Assembly (NCBI RefSeq): GCF_002242805.1
Contig: NZ_MCGQ01000022.1
Coordinates: 1-64,000, forward strand
Direction of reading: 5' to 3'
Length of the DNA stretch: 64,000 nucleotides
Source of the DNA: Streptomyces diastatochromogenes
Lineage (GTDB): Bacteria > Actinomycetota > Actinomycetes > Streptomycetales > Streptomycetaceae
Shown here one piece after another: positions 16,537-24,778 of this stretch. The notes beneath the pieces are model-generated. The model had not been told where the DNA came from, made no database searches, and saw only the letters and a list, made by a program, of their open reading frames with translations. Each line of letters begins with the position of its first letter. Position 1 is the stretch's first letter. The position numbers and the translations under genes were made by a program.

Positions 16537-17096
16537 CCCGGGTGCCCCAGGAGGACCCGCGGGCCGCGCGCACCCGCGCCCGGCTGCGCGCGGCCCTGCT
16601 CGCGGAGTGCGCCGAGCACCCGCTGGAGGAGGTCGGCGTGGCCGCGCTGGTGCGCCGGGCCGGGGTCGGCCGGGCCACGTTCTACGTGCACTACGACGGG
16701 CTGGAGGCGCTGGCGGTCGACGCGTGCGCGGACGTCGTACGGCAGGCGGTGGACGCGCTGCACGCCTGGCGGGGGCAGCCCGACCCGGTCAACTCGCCGC
16801 CCGCGCTGCGGGAGTTCTTCGCGAGCCTCGCCCCGCACGCGGCCCTGTACCGCTCCCTGCTCGCGCCGGGCGGCGGCGGGCCGCTCGGCCGGGTGCTGCA
16901 CCGGGATCTGCGGGCCCGCAGCCTCGCCGAGCGCGAGCTGGCCGGCGCGGCGGACGCCCCGCTGGTCGCGTCGGCGGTGGCGGCGACCTTCGCGGGGGTC
17001 CTCGCGGACTGGCTGCACGGGCTGTTGGAGGCCGGGCCGGAGGAAGTCGCCGACCAGGTCTGGCAGTTGCTGGTCGCGCTGCACCGGAGCCGGTGA
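16533..17096 (+). CDS. TetR family regulator of the DUF1304 operon
   Basis: This 187-residue protein has an N-terminal HTH (about 10-60: RTRARLRAALLAECAEHPLEEVGVAALVRRAGVGRATFYVHYDGLEALAVDA) with the FYVHYDGLEAL signature, and a variable C-terminal domain. The gene overlaps DUF1304 by 4 bp, so repressor and membrane protein are made together. With the double palindrome at the operon promoter this looks like a simple autoregulated circuit that induces DUF1304 on ligand binding. Confidence 0.9.
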   Translation: MTRVPQEDPRAARTRARLRAALLAECAEHPLEEVGVAALVRRAGVGRATFYVHYDGLEALAVDACADVVRQAVDALHAWRGQPDPVNSPPALREFFASLAPHAALYRSLLAPGGGGPLGRVLHRDLRARSLAERELAGAADAPLVASAVAATFAGVLADWLHGLLEAGPEEVADQVWQLLVALHRSR

Positions 17097-17100
17097 CGGG

Positions 17101-17946
17101 TCACTGGCAGCCGATGCCGTGCTTCTCCTGCGGCCAGGCCTCCACTCCGTCGGCGGTGCGGACGTAGGCCGTGTCCTTGTCGTCGGTGAGCCACAGGTGC
17201 CAACCCCGGTAGTGGTACCCGGTGTCACGGGCGTCGGCCGGCATGGTCACGTCCTTGCGGTACGGCGCCTTGAGCAGGCCGTCCCGGCCGAGGACGCCCT
17301 CGGGGTCCCGGAGGTACGTGCGCTCGCCCAGGGTGAGGAGGTGGCCCGACTGCCAGCCGCAGTGTTCCGCCCCGGGCGAGCTGCTGAGCAGGCTCACCGG
17401 TACCCGCCGGCCGACCCGGTCCGTCCAGATCTCCCAGCCCTGGGCGGCCGTGAACGTCGCGGGGAGTTCGGCGGGGTCGCAGGAGGCGTTCGTCTCCGGG
17501 CCCCAACCGGGCCGGTCCTTCTGGTCCTTGGCCACCACGACGGCCACCTTGGTGCGGCCCTTGACGTCGAAGGAGTACAGCACCCGGTCCGCCTCCCTGC
17601 GTTCCACGCGGTAGCCGTGGTCGGGCTGCGCCGGCTGGAACATGTCGAAGTAGAGCTTCAGCCCCTCCTCCGGCGTGTCACCGCCGTCCGACTTGCTCCA
17701 CCCGTCGGGGCCGCCGCCGTCGAAGATCTCCCCGTCGCACTCCAGTGCCCGGCCGGCGGCTCCGGAGGCCAGGAGCAGGGAGCGGGTGCTGCTGCCGTCC
17801 ACGGCCTTGGTGGGGACGTACAGCGGTCCGCTGTACGGGGTGGCGGGCGCCGCGCCCTTGACCACCACCCGCACTCCCGTGCCGTCGTCGCACCCCACGG
17901 CCGTCACGGCCGCCAGCACCGCCACCGCCACAAGTCCTCTGCGCAT
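17101..17946 (-). CDS. Putative secreted lipoprotein of unknown function
   Basis: This 281-residue protein has a basic start (MRRG), a hydrophobic core and a lipobox-like AVGC with C19; the -3 residue is Ala rather than the preferred Leu/Val, so lipidation is likely but not certain. The mature part has no domain I recognise; it has paired cysteines (ECDGEIF, ASCDPAEL, EHCGWQSG, final GIGC) that could form disulfides and many Trp/Tyr residues, suggesting a beta-rich extracytoplasmic protein. It is convergent with the TetR gene (4 bp) and faces no obvious partner. Confidence 0.75.
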   Translation of the reverse strand: MRRGLVAVAVLAAVTAVGCDDGTGVRVVVKGAAPATPYSGPLYVPTKAVDGSSTRSLLLASGAAGRALECDGEIFDGGGPDGWSKSDGGDTPEEGLKLYFDMFQPAQPDHGYRVERREADRVLYSFDVKGRTKVAVVVAKDQKDRPGWGPETNASCDPAELPATFTAAQGWEIWTDRVGRRVPVSLLSSSPGAEHCGWQSGHLLTLGERTYLRDPEGVLGRDGLLKAPYRKDVTMPADARDTGYHYRGWHLWLTDDKDTAYVRTADGVEAWPQEKHGIGCQ

Positions 17947-18014
17947 GCCCGCCCCCTGTTCCTGGACTGTCCTTGCGCTCCTGCGACGCGGAGGCGGGCC
18001 GGAACGTTCGAGGC

Positions 18015-18971
18015 TCAGCGGGCCTGCTGGAAGGTCCGCCGGTACGCCTGCGGGGACACGCCGATCGAGGCGTGCAGGTGCTGGCGCAGCGAGGCGCCGG
18101 TGGCGAAGCCGACCTCGGCGGCGATGCGGTCCACCGACAGGTCGCTGGACTCCAGGAGGTGCCGGGCGCGGACGACGCGCTGCTGGACGATCCAGCGGCC
18201 GGGGCTGAGACCGACCTCGTCGTTGAAGCGGCGGGCGAAGGTGCGCAGGCTCATCCGGGCGTGCCGGGCGAGGTCGGAGAGGGTCAGCGGCTCGTCCAGG
18301 CGCTCCAGGGCCCAGGCGCGGGTGGCGGCCGTGCTCGCCGCGCCGCTCTCCGGGACCGGCTGCTCGATGTACTGGGCCTGACCGCCGTCCCGGAACGGGG
18401 GCACGACGCAGCGGCGGGCGACGGTGTTGGCCAGGTCGCTGCCGTGGTCGGTGCGGACGATGTGCAGGCAGATGTCGACGCCGGAGGCGGCCCCGGCCGA
18501 GGTGAGCATCCGGCCGTCGGCCACGAACAGCACGTCCGGGTCCAGCTCCACCCGCGGGTACCGGCGGCGGAACAGGTCGGCCACCTGCCAGTGGGTGGTG
18601 GCCCTGCGGCCGTCGAGAAGGCCCGCCTCGGCGAGGACGAATGCGGCGGTGCAGATGGAGACGATGCGCGCGTCCGGGCGGATCCGGGCGAGGGCCGCGG
18701 CGACCTCGTCGGGCAGGTCGGCAGGGATGTGGGAGGGAGGCATCGAGGTGACGATCACCGTGTCGGCGGTCTCCAGGATCTCCGGGCCGTGGTCGACGGT
18801 GATGCCGAAGTCGGCGTTGGTGCGCACCGGGCCGCCGTCGACGGTGCAGGTCGACACCTCGTAGCGGCCGTCGGCCGCGCCGAGGATCCGGCTGGGGATG
18901 CCCAGCTCGAAGGGGTAGACGCCGTCGAGGGCCAGGACGGCCACGCGCTCCGGACTCGCTGTGTCACGCAT
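18015..18971 (-). CDS. GlxA-type regulator (DJ-1/PfpI domain plus AraC HTH)
   Basis: This 318-residue protein joins an N-terminal DJ-1/PfpI amidotransferase-like domain (about 8-190; the elbow VSICTAAFVLAEAGLLDGRRATTHW retains the Cys) to a C-terminal AraC helix-turn-helix (about 215-312: LSDLARHARMSLRTFARRFNDEVGLSPGRWIVQQRVVRARHLLES). It is divergent from the quinone oxidoreductase-like gene at 19043, and a perfect 9-bp inverted repeat overlaps its start codon. It probably controls itself and that oxidoreductase. Confidence 0.92.
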   Translation of the reverse strand: MRDTASPERVAVLALDGVYPFELGIPSRILGAADGRYEVSTCTVDGGPVRTNADFGITVDHGPEILETADTVIVTSMPPSHIPADLPDEVAAALARIRPDARIVSICTAAFVLAEAGLLDGRRATTHWQVADLFRRRYPRVELDPDVLFVADGRMLTSAGAASGVDICLHIVRTDHGSDLANTVARRCVVPPFRDGGQAQYIEQPVPESGAASTAATRAWALERLDEPLTLSDLARHARMSLRTFARRFNDEVGLSPGRWIVQQRVVRARHLLESSDLSVDRIAAEVGFATGASLRQHLHASIGVSPQAYRRTFQQAR

Positions 18972-19005
18972 GGCACGATCCTATCGAAGCTTGGCAATCG
19001 TGCCA
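18971..19005. promoter_or_regulatory. Inverted repeat between GlxA-type regulator and oxidoreductase
   Basis: TGGCACGAT (18971-18979) and ATCGTGCCA (18997-19005) are a perfect 9-bp inverted repeat with a 17-nt spacer, so the arms are about 26 bp apart centre to centre, on nearly the same face of the helix. The left arm begins on the first base of the regulator start codon. This suits a dimeric AraC-type regulator binding the shared promoter. Confidence 0.65.
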
Positions 19006-19042
19006 TTTTCCGGACGGGCGAACCCCGGCAGGCTGGGTGACC

Positions 19043-19993
19043 ATGAGCGATGTGAACACGATGCGTGCGATCAGTCAGGACGTCCTCGGCGGTCCCGAGG
19101 TGCTGAAGGAAGTACAGGTGGAGCGGCCGGCGCCGCGTCCGAACGAGGTGCTGGTCCGGGTGCGGGCCGCCGGGGTCAACCCGACCGACTGGAAGCACCG
19201 GGCGACCGGCGGGTTCCTGGGCGAGCCGCCGTTCGTCCTCGGCTGGGACGTCTCCGGCGAGGTCGTGGCGACCGGGATCGGGGTGGCTGCCTTCCGGCCC
19301 GGCGACGAGGTCTTCGGCATGCTGTCCTACCCCTTCGGCCACGGCTCGCACGCCGAGTACGTCACCGTCCCGGCCCGCGCCCTGGTGCACAAGCCGGCCT
19401 CCGTCGACCACGTCCAGGCGGGCGCGCTGCCACTGGTGTCGTTGACCGCCTGGCAGGCGCTGACGGAGCACGCGGGCCTGAAGCCCGGGCAGCGGGTGCT
19501 GATCCACGCGGCGGCCGGCGGGGTCGGGCACGTGGCCGTGCAGATCGCCAAGGCGCTGGGTGCGTATGTGATCGGCACGGCGAGCGCCCAGAAGCACGAC
19601 TTCCTGCGGGAGATCGGCGTGGACGAGGCGATCGACTACCGGTCCGTGGACGTCACCGAGGCGGTGCGGGACGTGGACGTGGTGCTGGACACGCTGGGCG
19701 GCGAGACGTCCGTGCGGTCGCTGCGGGTGCTGCGTCCGGGCGGGGTGGTGGTGTCCATCCTTCCGGTCGGTGACCAGGACTTCTACGACGAGGCCGAGCG
19801 GCTCGGTGTGCGGGCGGTGCGGATGCTGGTGGACGCCGACCGGTCGGGGATGCGGGCGGTCGCGGACCTGGTGGAGCAGGGCAAGCTGCGGGCCGCGATC
19901 GCGGGCACGTTCCCGCTGGCCGATGCCGCCAAGGCGCACGAGCTGGGCGACACCGGCCGGACGACGGGGAAGCTGGTCCTGCTGGTGGACTGA
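19043..19993 (+). CDS. NADP-dependent quinone oxidoreductase-like MDR enzyme
   Basis: This 316-residue medium-chain dehydrogenase/reductase lacks zinc-ligand cysteines. It has the GroES-like N-terminal part (AAGVNPTDWKHRATGG, VLGWDVSGEVVATG) and the Rossmann motif HAAAGGVGHVAVQIAKALGAYVIGTAS. Family members reduce quinones or enones with NADPH. ATG 19043 is chosen; GTG 19037 and ATG 19061 are alternatives. It is controlled from the divergent promoter shared with the GlxA-type gene. Confidence 0.9.
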   Translation: MSDVNTMRAISQDVLGGPEVLKEVQVERPAPRPNEVLVRVRAAGVNPTDWKHRATGGFLGEPPFVLGWDVSGEVVATGIGVAAFRPGDEVFGMLSYPFGHGSHAEYVTVPARALVHKPASVDHVQAGALPLVSLTAWQALTEHAGLKPGQRVLIHAAAGGVGHVAVQIAKALGAYVIGTASAQKHDFLREIGVDEAIDYRSVDVTEAVRDVDVVLDTLGGETSVRSLRVLRPGGVVVSILPVGDQDFYDEAERLGVRAVRMLVDADRSGMRAVADLVEQGKLRAAIAGTFPLADAAKAHELGDTGRTTGKLVLLVD

Positions 19994-20003
19994 GCCTTGG
20001 GGC

Positions 20004-21110
20004 TCAGAAGGTGAGTACGGGCTTGATCGCCTTGCCCGCGGTCATGTCCCGTACCGCCCGGTCGATGTCCGCGAACGGATAGGTGCTGATCAGGCGGTGC
20101 AGCGGGAGCCGCCCCTCCCGCACCAGCCGGACCAGGGCCGGGATGAACGCCTGGGTCTCGCTGTCGCCCAGGGTCAGGCCGACGATCCGCTTGCCCGCGA
20201 GCAGCCCGTTGACGTCCAGGGAGACCTCGGTGCCGAAGGGCGGGGCGCCGACGACGACCAGGGTGCCGCGGGCGGCGAGCGCGTCGACGCCCTCGCTCAG
20301 GACGCCTACGTTGCCCGTCGTCTCGACGACGCCGTCGGCGCCCCGGTAGCCCGTCAGGTGGTGGATCGTCTCGGGCACGCTCTCCTCGGTCGCGTCGATG
20401 GTGTGCGTCGCGCCCAACTCCTCGGCGAGTGCCAGCCGTTCGGGAACCCGGTCGACGGCGATGATCGTGGTGGCCGGGGTGAGCGCGGCCGCCATCACCG
20501 CCGACAGGCCGACCGCTCCGGCACCGAGGACGACGAGCGAGCTGCCGGCCTCCGGCTTCAGTACGTTCCAGACGGCGCCGACTCCGGTCTGCACCCCGCA
20601 GCCCAGCGGGGCGATCGACTCCAGCGGCACGTCCGGGTCGACCTTGACCAGACTGCGCTCGTCCACCAGGGCCCGCTCCGCGAACGAGGACTGGCCGAAG
20701 AAATGGCCGCCGAGCGGCTCTCCGCCGCGGCTGACGGTGTGGGTGCCGTCCGCCCGGCGGCCGCCGATCAGGTTGAGCGGCAGCCAGGTCGCACAGTAGG
20801 CGGGGTGGCCGCCGTGGCAGGTGCGGCACGCCCCGCAGGAGGTGAAGGACAGCACGACGTGGTCGCCGGGGGTCACACCGGTGACCTGGGAGCCGACGGC
20901 CTCGACGACGCCGGCGCCCTCATGGCCCAGAACTCCCGGGAGCGGGAAGGGCAGTGCGCCGCTCGCCACGCTGAGGTCGGTGTGGCACAGGCCGGTCGCC
21001 ACCATGCGGACCAGCGCCTCGTGCGGTCCGGGCGCGTCGAGTTCGACCTCGCTGAGCGTGAAGGGCGCTCCACCGGACTCGACGACGGCGGCACGGGTGG
21101 TGATGGACAT
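20004..21110 (-). CDS. Zinc-dependent alcohol dehydrogenase (aryl/benzyl-alcohol type)
   Basis: This 368-residue MDR alcohol dehydrogenase has catalytic zinc ligands C42 and H63 with a third Cys in the APLGCGVQTG segment, structural zinc ligands C92, C95, C98 and C106, and the NAD-binding GAGAVGLSAVMAA motif. The C-x2-C-x2-C-x7-C pattern and GCGVQTGVGAVWNV resemble class III/aryl-alcohol dehydrogenases, which oxidise primary alcohols to aldehydes. It is 23 bp downstream of an aldehyde dehydrogenase on the same strand, so the pair should convert an alcohol to the carboxylic acid. A MarR regulator lies divergently upstream. Confidence 0.93.
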   Translation of the reverse strand: MSITTRAAVVESGGAPFTLSEVELDAPGPHEALVRMVATGLCHTDLSVASGALPFPLPGVLGHEGAGVVEAVGSQVTGVTPGDHVVLSFTSCGACRTCHGGHPAYCATWLPLNLIGGRRADGTHTVSRGGEPLGGHFFGQSSFAERALVDERSLVKVDPDVPLESIAPLGCGVQTGVGAVWNVLKPEAGSSLVVLGAGAVGLSAVMAAALTPATTIIAVDRVPERLALAEELGATHTIDATEESVPETIHHLTGYRGADGVVETTGNVGVLSEGVDALAARGTLVVVGAPPFGTEVSLDVNGLLAGKRIVGLTLGDSETQAFIPALVRLVREGRLPLHRLISTYPFADIDRAVRDMTAGKAIKPVLTF

Positions 21111-21133
21111 CCTGAACTCCTCGGTGATGCCGC

Positions 21134-22591
21134 TCAGTCGAGCGAGACGACGACGGACTTGACCTTGGTGTAGGCGGCCAGCGCCTCGGGGCCGTACTCG
21201 CGGCCGAACCCGGAGTTCTTGACGCCGCCGAACGGTACCGCGGGGTCGAGCAGCGCCCAGTCGTTGACCCAGACGATGCCGGCCTGGAGGCGGGCCGCGA
21301 TGCGGTGGGCGCGGGCCAGGTTGCCGGTCTGGACGCCCGAAGCCAGGCCGTAGGGCGTGGAGTTGGCGAGCGCTACGGCCTCGTCCTCGGAGTCGAAGGG
21401 CTGCACGGTGAGGACGGGCCCGAAGATCTCCTCCTGGACCACCCGGGAGTCGTTCGGCAGGTCGGCGATGACGGTGGGCCGGTAGTAGAAGCCGCCGTTC
21501 AGGTCCAGGCGCTCGCCGCCGCAGACGATGCGGCCGCCCTCCTTGCGGGCGAGGTCGACGTACTCCTCGACCTTGCGCAGGTGCCGCTCCCCCGCCATCG
21601 GGCCGACGACCGTGTCCGGGTCGCGCGGGTCGCCGACCGGGACGCCGGGGACGGCCTGGGCGAGGATGCCGAGCAGGGTGCTGTAGACCGGGCGGGCGAC
21701 CAGCAGGCGGGGGCCGCCCATGCAGAACTGGCCGGTGTTGAAGACGAATCCCTTGATGACGGCGCCGACCGCCTTCTCCAGATCGGCGTCCTCGAAGACG
21801 ATGTGGGCCGCGTTGCCGCCGAGTTCCATGGTGACCGGTTTGAGGGCCTGGCCCGCGGCGCCGGCCACGTGCCGGCCGACGGCGGTGGAGCCGGTGAAGG
21901 CGATCTTGTCGACGCCGGGGTGGGCGAGCAGTGCCTCGCCGGCCACCGGGCCGCTGCCCGTGACGACGTTGACGACGCCGGCCGGGACGCCCGCCTCGGT
22001 GAGCAGCCGGGCCATGTACAGGGCGCTGAGCGGGGTCTCGTCGGCGGGCTTGTGGACGACGGTGTTGCCGGCGGCGAGGGCGGGGCCGAGCTTCGAACCG
22101 GCCAGGATCAGCGGGAAGTTGAAGGGGGTGATGGCGGCGACCACGCCGAGCGGCTCGCGCCGGGTGTAGGCCAGGGCGTTGAGGGGGGTGTCGCGGGTGG
22201 CGCCGTCGAGGGTGAAGGCCAGGGAGGCGTAGTACTCGTAGTCGTTTGCCGCGTTGGCGACGTCGACGGCCCTGCACAGGGTGATCGGCTTGCCCACGTC
22301 GAGGCTTTCCAGGGCCGCCAGTTCCTCGGCGTTCTCCCGGATCAGCTCGGCCACGCGGTGCAGGACGCGACCGCGCTCCCGGCCGCTCAGCCCGGACCAC
22401 TCCCCCGCGTCGAAGGCCTCGCGGGCGGCGCGTACGGCGGCGTCGACGTCGTCGGCGCCCGCCTCGGCGACGGTGGTGACCGCCTGCCCGGTGGACGGGT
22501 CGATCACCTCCCTGCGGGCGCCGCCGGTGGCCTCGCGCCAGTGTCCGCCGATGAACAGCTGGCCCGGACCGGTGTCGATGGTGGTCGTCAT
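21134..22591 (-). CDS. Aldehyde dehydrogenase (NAD(P)-dependent)
   Basis: This 485-residue ALDH superfamily enzyme has catalytic C290 (FNTGQFCMGG), general base E256 (TMELGGN), the oxyanion Asn in ITPFNFP and the cofactor motif AFTGSTAVG. Best start is ATG 22591 (MTTTIDTGP), preceded by GGGGAG; an upstream in-frame start at 22618 has weaker support. It heads an operon with the zinc alcohol dehydrogenase. The promoter region shared with the divergent MarR gene carries two similar palindromes. The substrate is probably an aromatic or medium-chain aldehyde (inference from the neighbouring dehydrogenase). Confidence 0.93.
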   Translation of the reverse strand: MTTTIDTGPGQLFIGGHWREATGGARREVIDPSTGQAVTTVAEAGADDVDAAVRAAREAFDAGEWSGLSGRERGRVLHRVAELIRENAEELAALESLDVGKPITLCRAVDVANAANDYEYYASLAFTLDGATRDTPLNALAYTRREPLGVVAAITPFNFPLILAGSKLGPALAAGNTVVHKPADETPLSALYMARLLTEAGVPAGVVNVVTGSGPVAGEALLAHPGVDKIAFTGSTAVGRHVAGAAGQALKPVTMELGGNAAHIVFEDADLEKAVGAVIKGFVFNTGQFCMGGPRLLVARPVYSTLLGILAQAVPGVPVGDPRDPDTVVGPMAGERHLRKVEEYVDLARKEGGRIVCGGERLDLNGGFYYRPTVIADLPNDSRVVQEEIFGPVLTVQPFDSEDEAVALANSTPYGLASGVQTGNLARAHRIAARLQAGIVWVNDWALLDPAVPFGGVKNSGFGREYGPEALAAYTKVKSVVVSLD

Positions 22592-22628
22592 TGCCCACTC
22601 CCCAGCATAGATCGCCAAGTTTTCAATA

Positions 22629-22690
22629 AACAGGATTCCTGTTGGTCTGCAGTCTCGTTTCGGTCAGGTTTCCTGTCAATGGTCTAGGGT
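22629..22690. promoter_or_regulatory. MarR operators and probable leaderless promoter
   Basis: AACAGGA-T-TCCTGTT (22629-22643) is a perfect palindrome. A second, imperfect copy (CAGGTTTCCTG, 22665-22675) lies 34 bp away, centre to centre. TAGGGT (22685-22690) ends 6 bp before the MarR ATG, the spacing of a leaderless transcript starting on the ATG; the second palindrome overlaps the corresponding -35 area. Both sites fit MarR autorepression and control of the divergent aldehyde dehydrogenase operon. Confidence 0.65.
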
Positions 22691-22696
22691 GGGCGC

Positions 22697-23125
22697 ATGG
22701 TCGGTACAAGGACAGGCCCGTCACTGCTCTACATGGTCAAGCAGGTGGAACTCGCCGCGCGCTCCCGCCTGGACGAGCTGGTCAAGCCCGCCGGGATCAC
22801 AGCCCTGCAGTACACGGCCCTCACGGTGCTGGAGCGGCACGACGGTCTCTCCGCGGCCCAGCTCGCCCGTGACTCGTTCGTCACCGCCCAGTCCATGGCC
22901 GACCTCGTGCGCTCCCTGGAGACGCGTGGACTGATCCGCCGCGAGCGCAATCCGCAGAGCCGGCGCGAGCTGCTGATCCTGCTCACCGACGCCGGGCGCG
23001 AGCTGCTGGCGCACTTCGCCGAGCCGGTGCGGGAGCTGGAGGAGCGGATGGTCGAGGACCTCACGACGCATCAGCGGGAGCAGTTCCGGCGGGCGCTCTC
23101 GAAGGCGTGGCACGCGCTGTCGTAG
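22697..23125 (+). CDS. MarR family transcriptional regulator
   Basis: This 142-residue winged-helix protein has ITALQYTALTVLERHDGLSAAQLARDSFVTAQSMADLVRSLETRGLIRRERNPQSRRELLILLTDAGRELL, with the DxR wing typical of MarR replaced by SRRE. It is divergent from the aldehyde/alcohol dehydrogenase operon and is probably its repressor. No Shine-Dalgarno is seen; a TAGGGT hexamer 6 bp upstream suggests a leaderless mRNA. Confidence 0.92.
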   Translation: MVGTRTGPSLLYMVKQVELAARSRLDELVKPAGITALQYTALTVLERHDGLSAAQLARDSFVTAQSMADLVRSLETRGLIRRERNPQSRRELLILLTDAGRELLAHFAEPVRELEERMVEDLTTHQREQFRRALSKAWHALS

Positions 23126-23277
23126 CCCCGCGGAACCCCGCCGTCCTCATCCCGGAACGACACGCGGCGCCAAACTCGAAGACATATGTCAATCGAACAT
23201 GCTCAAATTCCTTCCATCGAGGGTAACTTGACGGTCGAGAAAAGGTTTTCCAGGCGCGCGTGGGAGGTGATGCCGTC

Positions 23278-23658
23278 GTGCAGGAGGAGCCCACGCCGCT
23301 CACTCGGCATCTGCGCATACGCGAGGACCGCGGACACACGGTGCTGGAGTTCCGCGGCGAGATCGACATCGCGGCGGCGACGGAGATCACTCCCGCCCTG
23401 GACCGGGTCACCGACCGGCCCGGGGTCCGGATCGTGATCGACCTGCGGTCCGTGGAGTTCTTCGACTGCTCGGGGCTGCGCCTGCTCTACCGGGCCCGCA
23501 GCCGGGTGCTGGAGCGGGGCGGGCGGCTGCACCTGGTGTGCGCCCACCCGCTGACCCTGCGGGTCTTCCGGGTCACCGGGCTGTCCCGGTTGCTGCCGCC
23601 GCAGCCGACGCTGGACGCGGCCCTGGAACAGTCCGAGGCCGCGTCCGGCTCACTGTGA
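23278..23658 (+). CDS. STAS-domain anti-sigma factor antagonist
   Basis: This 126-residue STAS protein has the conserved loop VEFFDCSGLRLLYRAR, in which S65 is the expected phosphorylation site of RsbV/SpoIIAA-type antagonists. Unphosphorylated, such proteins bind an RsbW-like kinase and free its sigma factor. GTG 23278 is preferred because GGGAGG lies about 9 nt before it; GTG 23260 is in the same frame. The partner kinase and sigma factor are not in the window. GGGTAA at 23221-23226 resembles a sigma-B-group -10 element upstream. Confidence 0.88.
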   Translation: MQEEPTPLTRHLRIREDRGHTVLEFRGEIDIAAATEITPALDRVTDRPGVRIVIDLRSVEFFDCSGLRLLYRARSRVLERGGRLHLVCAHPLTLRVFRVTGLSRLLPPQPTLDAALEQSEAASGSL

Positions 23659-23667
23659 CGACGGCGT

Positions 23668-24621
23668 CTAGGCGCTCCTCGAGTCCTCGAACAGGGCGCT
23701 CACGGACTCACCGTTGTGAATACGGCGTACGGCCTCGGCGAGCGCGGGGCCGATGGAGAGGATGCGCAGCTTGTCGGTGTGCTCGTCGAGGGGCACCGGG
23801 ACGGTGTTGGTGCACACGATCTCCAGCACGTCGGGCTGCTCGCTCAGCCGCTTGAGCGCACCGGCCGCGAACAGGCCGTGCGTGCAGGCCACCCGGATCG
23901 AGCGCGGCCCCAACTCCCGCAGTTTTTGGAGGAGTTCGATGACGGTGCTGCCCTTGGCGATCTCGTCGTCCAGCACGATGACGTCCCGGTCGGCCACGTC
24001 CCCGATCACGGAGCTGATGCTCACCCGGTCGTCCGCGAACCGCTGTTTGGCGCCGGCCGCCACCTGTGCGCCGATCAGCCGGGCGAAGGCGGCGGCCTCC
24101 TTGGCGTTGCCGAGGTCCGGGGAGACGACCGTGGTGCGCGTGAGGTCGTACTGCCGGAAGTGCGCGGCCAGTTCGCGCAGCGCGTGCAGGTGGTCCACCG
24201 GCACGGAGAAGAAGCCGTGCACCTGCGGCGCGTGCAGGGTCATCGCGAGGACCCGGCTCGCGCCCGCCGCCACCAGCAGGTCGGCGACCAGCCGCCCGCC
24301 GAGGGAGATGCGGGGCGCGTCCTTCTTGTCGGAGCGGGCGTAGGAGTAGTGGGGCATGACCACGGTGATCCGGCCGGCCGACGCACCCCGGGCCGCGTCG
24401 CACATCAGCAGCAGCTCCACCAGGTGCTCCTGCACCGGCCTGACCAGCGGCTGGATCAGGAAGACGTCCCGTTCCCGGCAGTTGGCCTGAAGCTGCACCT
24501 CCAGACAGTCGTTGGCGAACCGGCTGACCCGGGTCGGGCTGAGCGGCACACCCAGGTGGGCGCAGACCTCCTGGGCCAGTTCGGGGTGGGCACTGCCACT
24601 GAAGACGGCGATGTCTCGCAC
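23668..24621 (-). CDS. prs: Ribose-phosphate pyrophosphokinase (PRPP synthetase), paralogue
   Basis: This 317-residue class I PRPP synthetase makes phosphoribosyl pyrophosphate from ribose 5-phosphate and ATP. It has the N-terminal SRFANDCLEVQLQ region, the flexible ATP loop HYSYARSDKKDAPRISL, the metal-binding TLHAPQVHGFF, the SPDLGNAKEAAAFA motif and the PRPP loop VIVLDDEIAKGST. Its place away from glmU and translation genes suggests the second PRPP synthetase that many streptomycetes carry rather than the housekeeping copy; this is inference from context. It is convergent with the STAS gene (9 bp) and divergent from the DUF4230 gene. Confidence 0.93.
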   Translation of the reverse strand: MRDIAVFSGSAHPELAQEVCAHLGVPLSPTRVSRFANDCLEVQLQANCRERDVFLIQPLVRPVQEHLVELLLMCDAARGASAGRITVVMPHYSYARSDKKDAPRISLGGRLVADLLVAAGASRVLAMTLHAPQVHGFFSVPVDHLHALRELAAHFRQYDLTRTTVVSPDLGNAKEAAAFARLIGAQVAAGAKQRFADDRVSISSVIGDVADRDVIVLDDEIAKGSTVIELLQKLRELGPRSIRVACTHGLFAAGALKRLSEQPDVLEIVCTNTVPVPLDEHTDKLRILSIGPALAEAVRRIHNGESVSALFEDSRSA

Positions 24622-24778
24622 GATCCGCTCCTCGCATGATCAACACGGGCTGCGCCGGTCATGCTACTGGCGACGCGAGACGGCCTGGCGCCTACGTCAT
24701 TCGGTGCCAATCCGTCAACGCAGCGGTCTGGAACGGTATCCGGTGGGAATCCGGTGAGGAGGAAGGAGGGCCGTCGAC

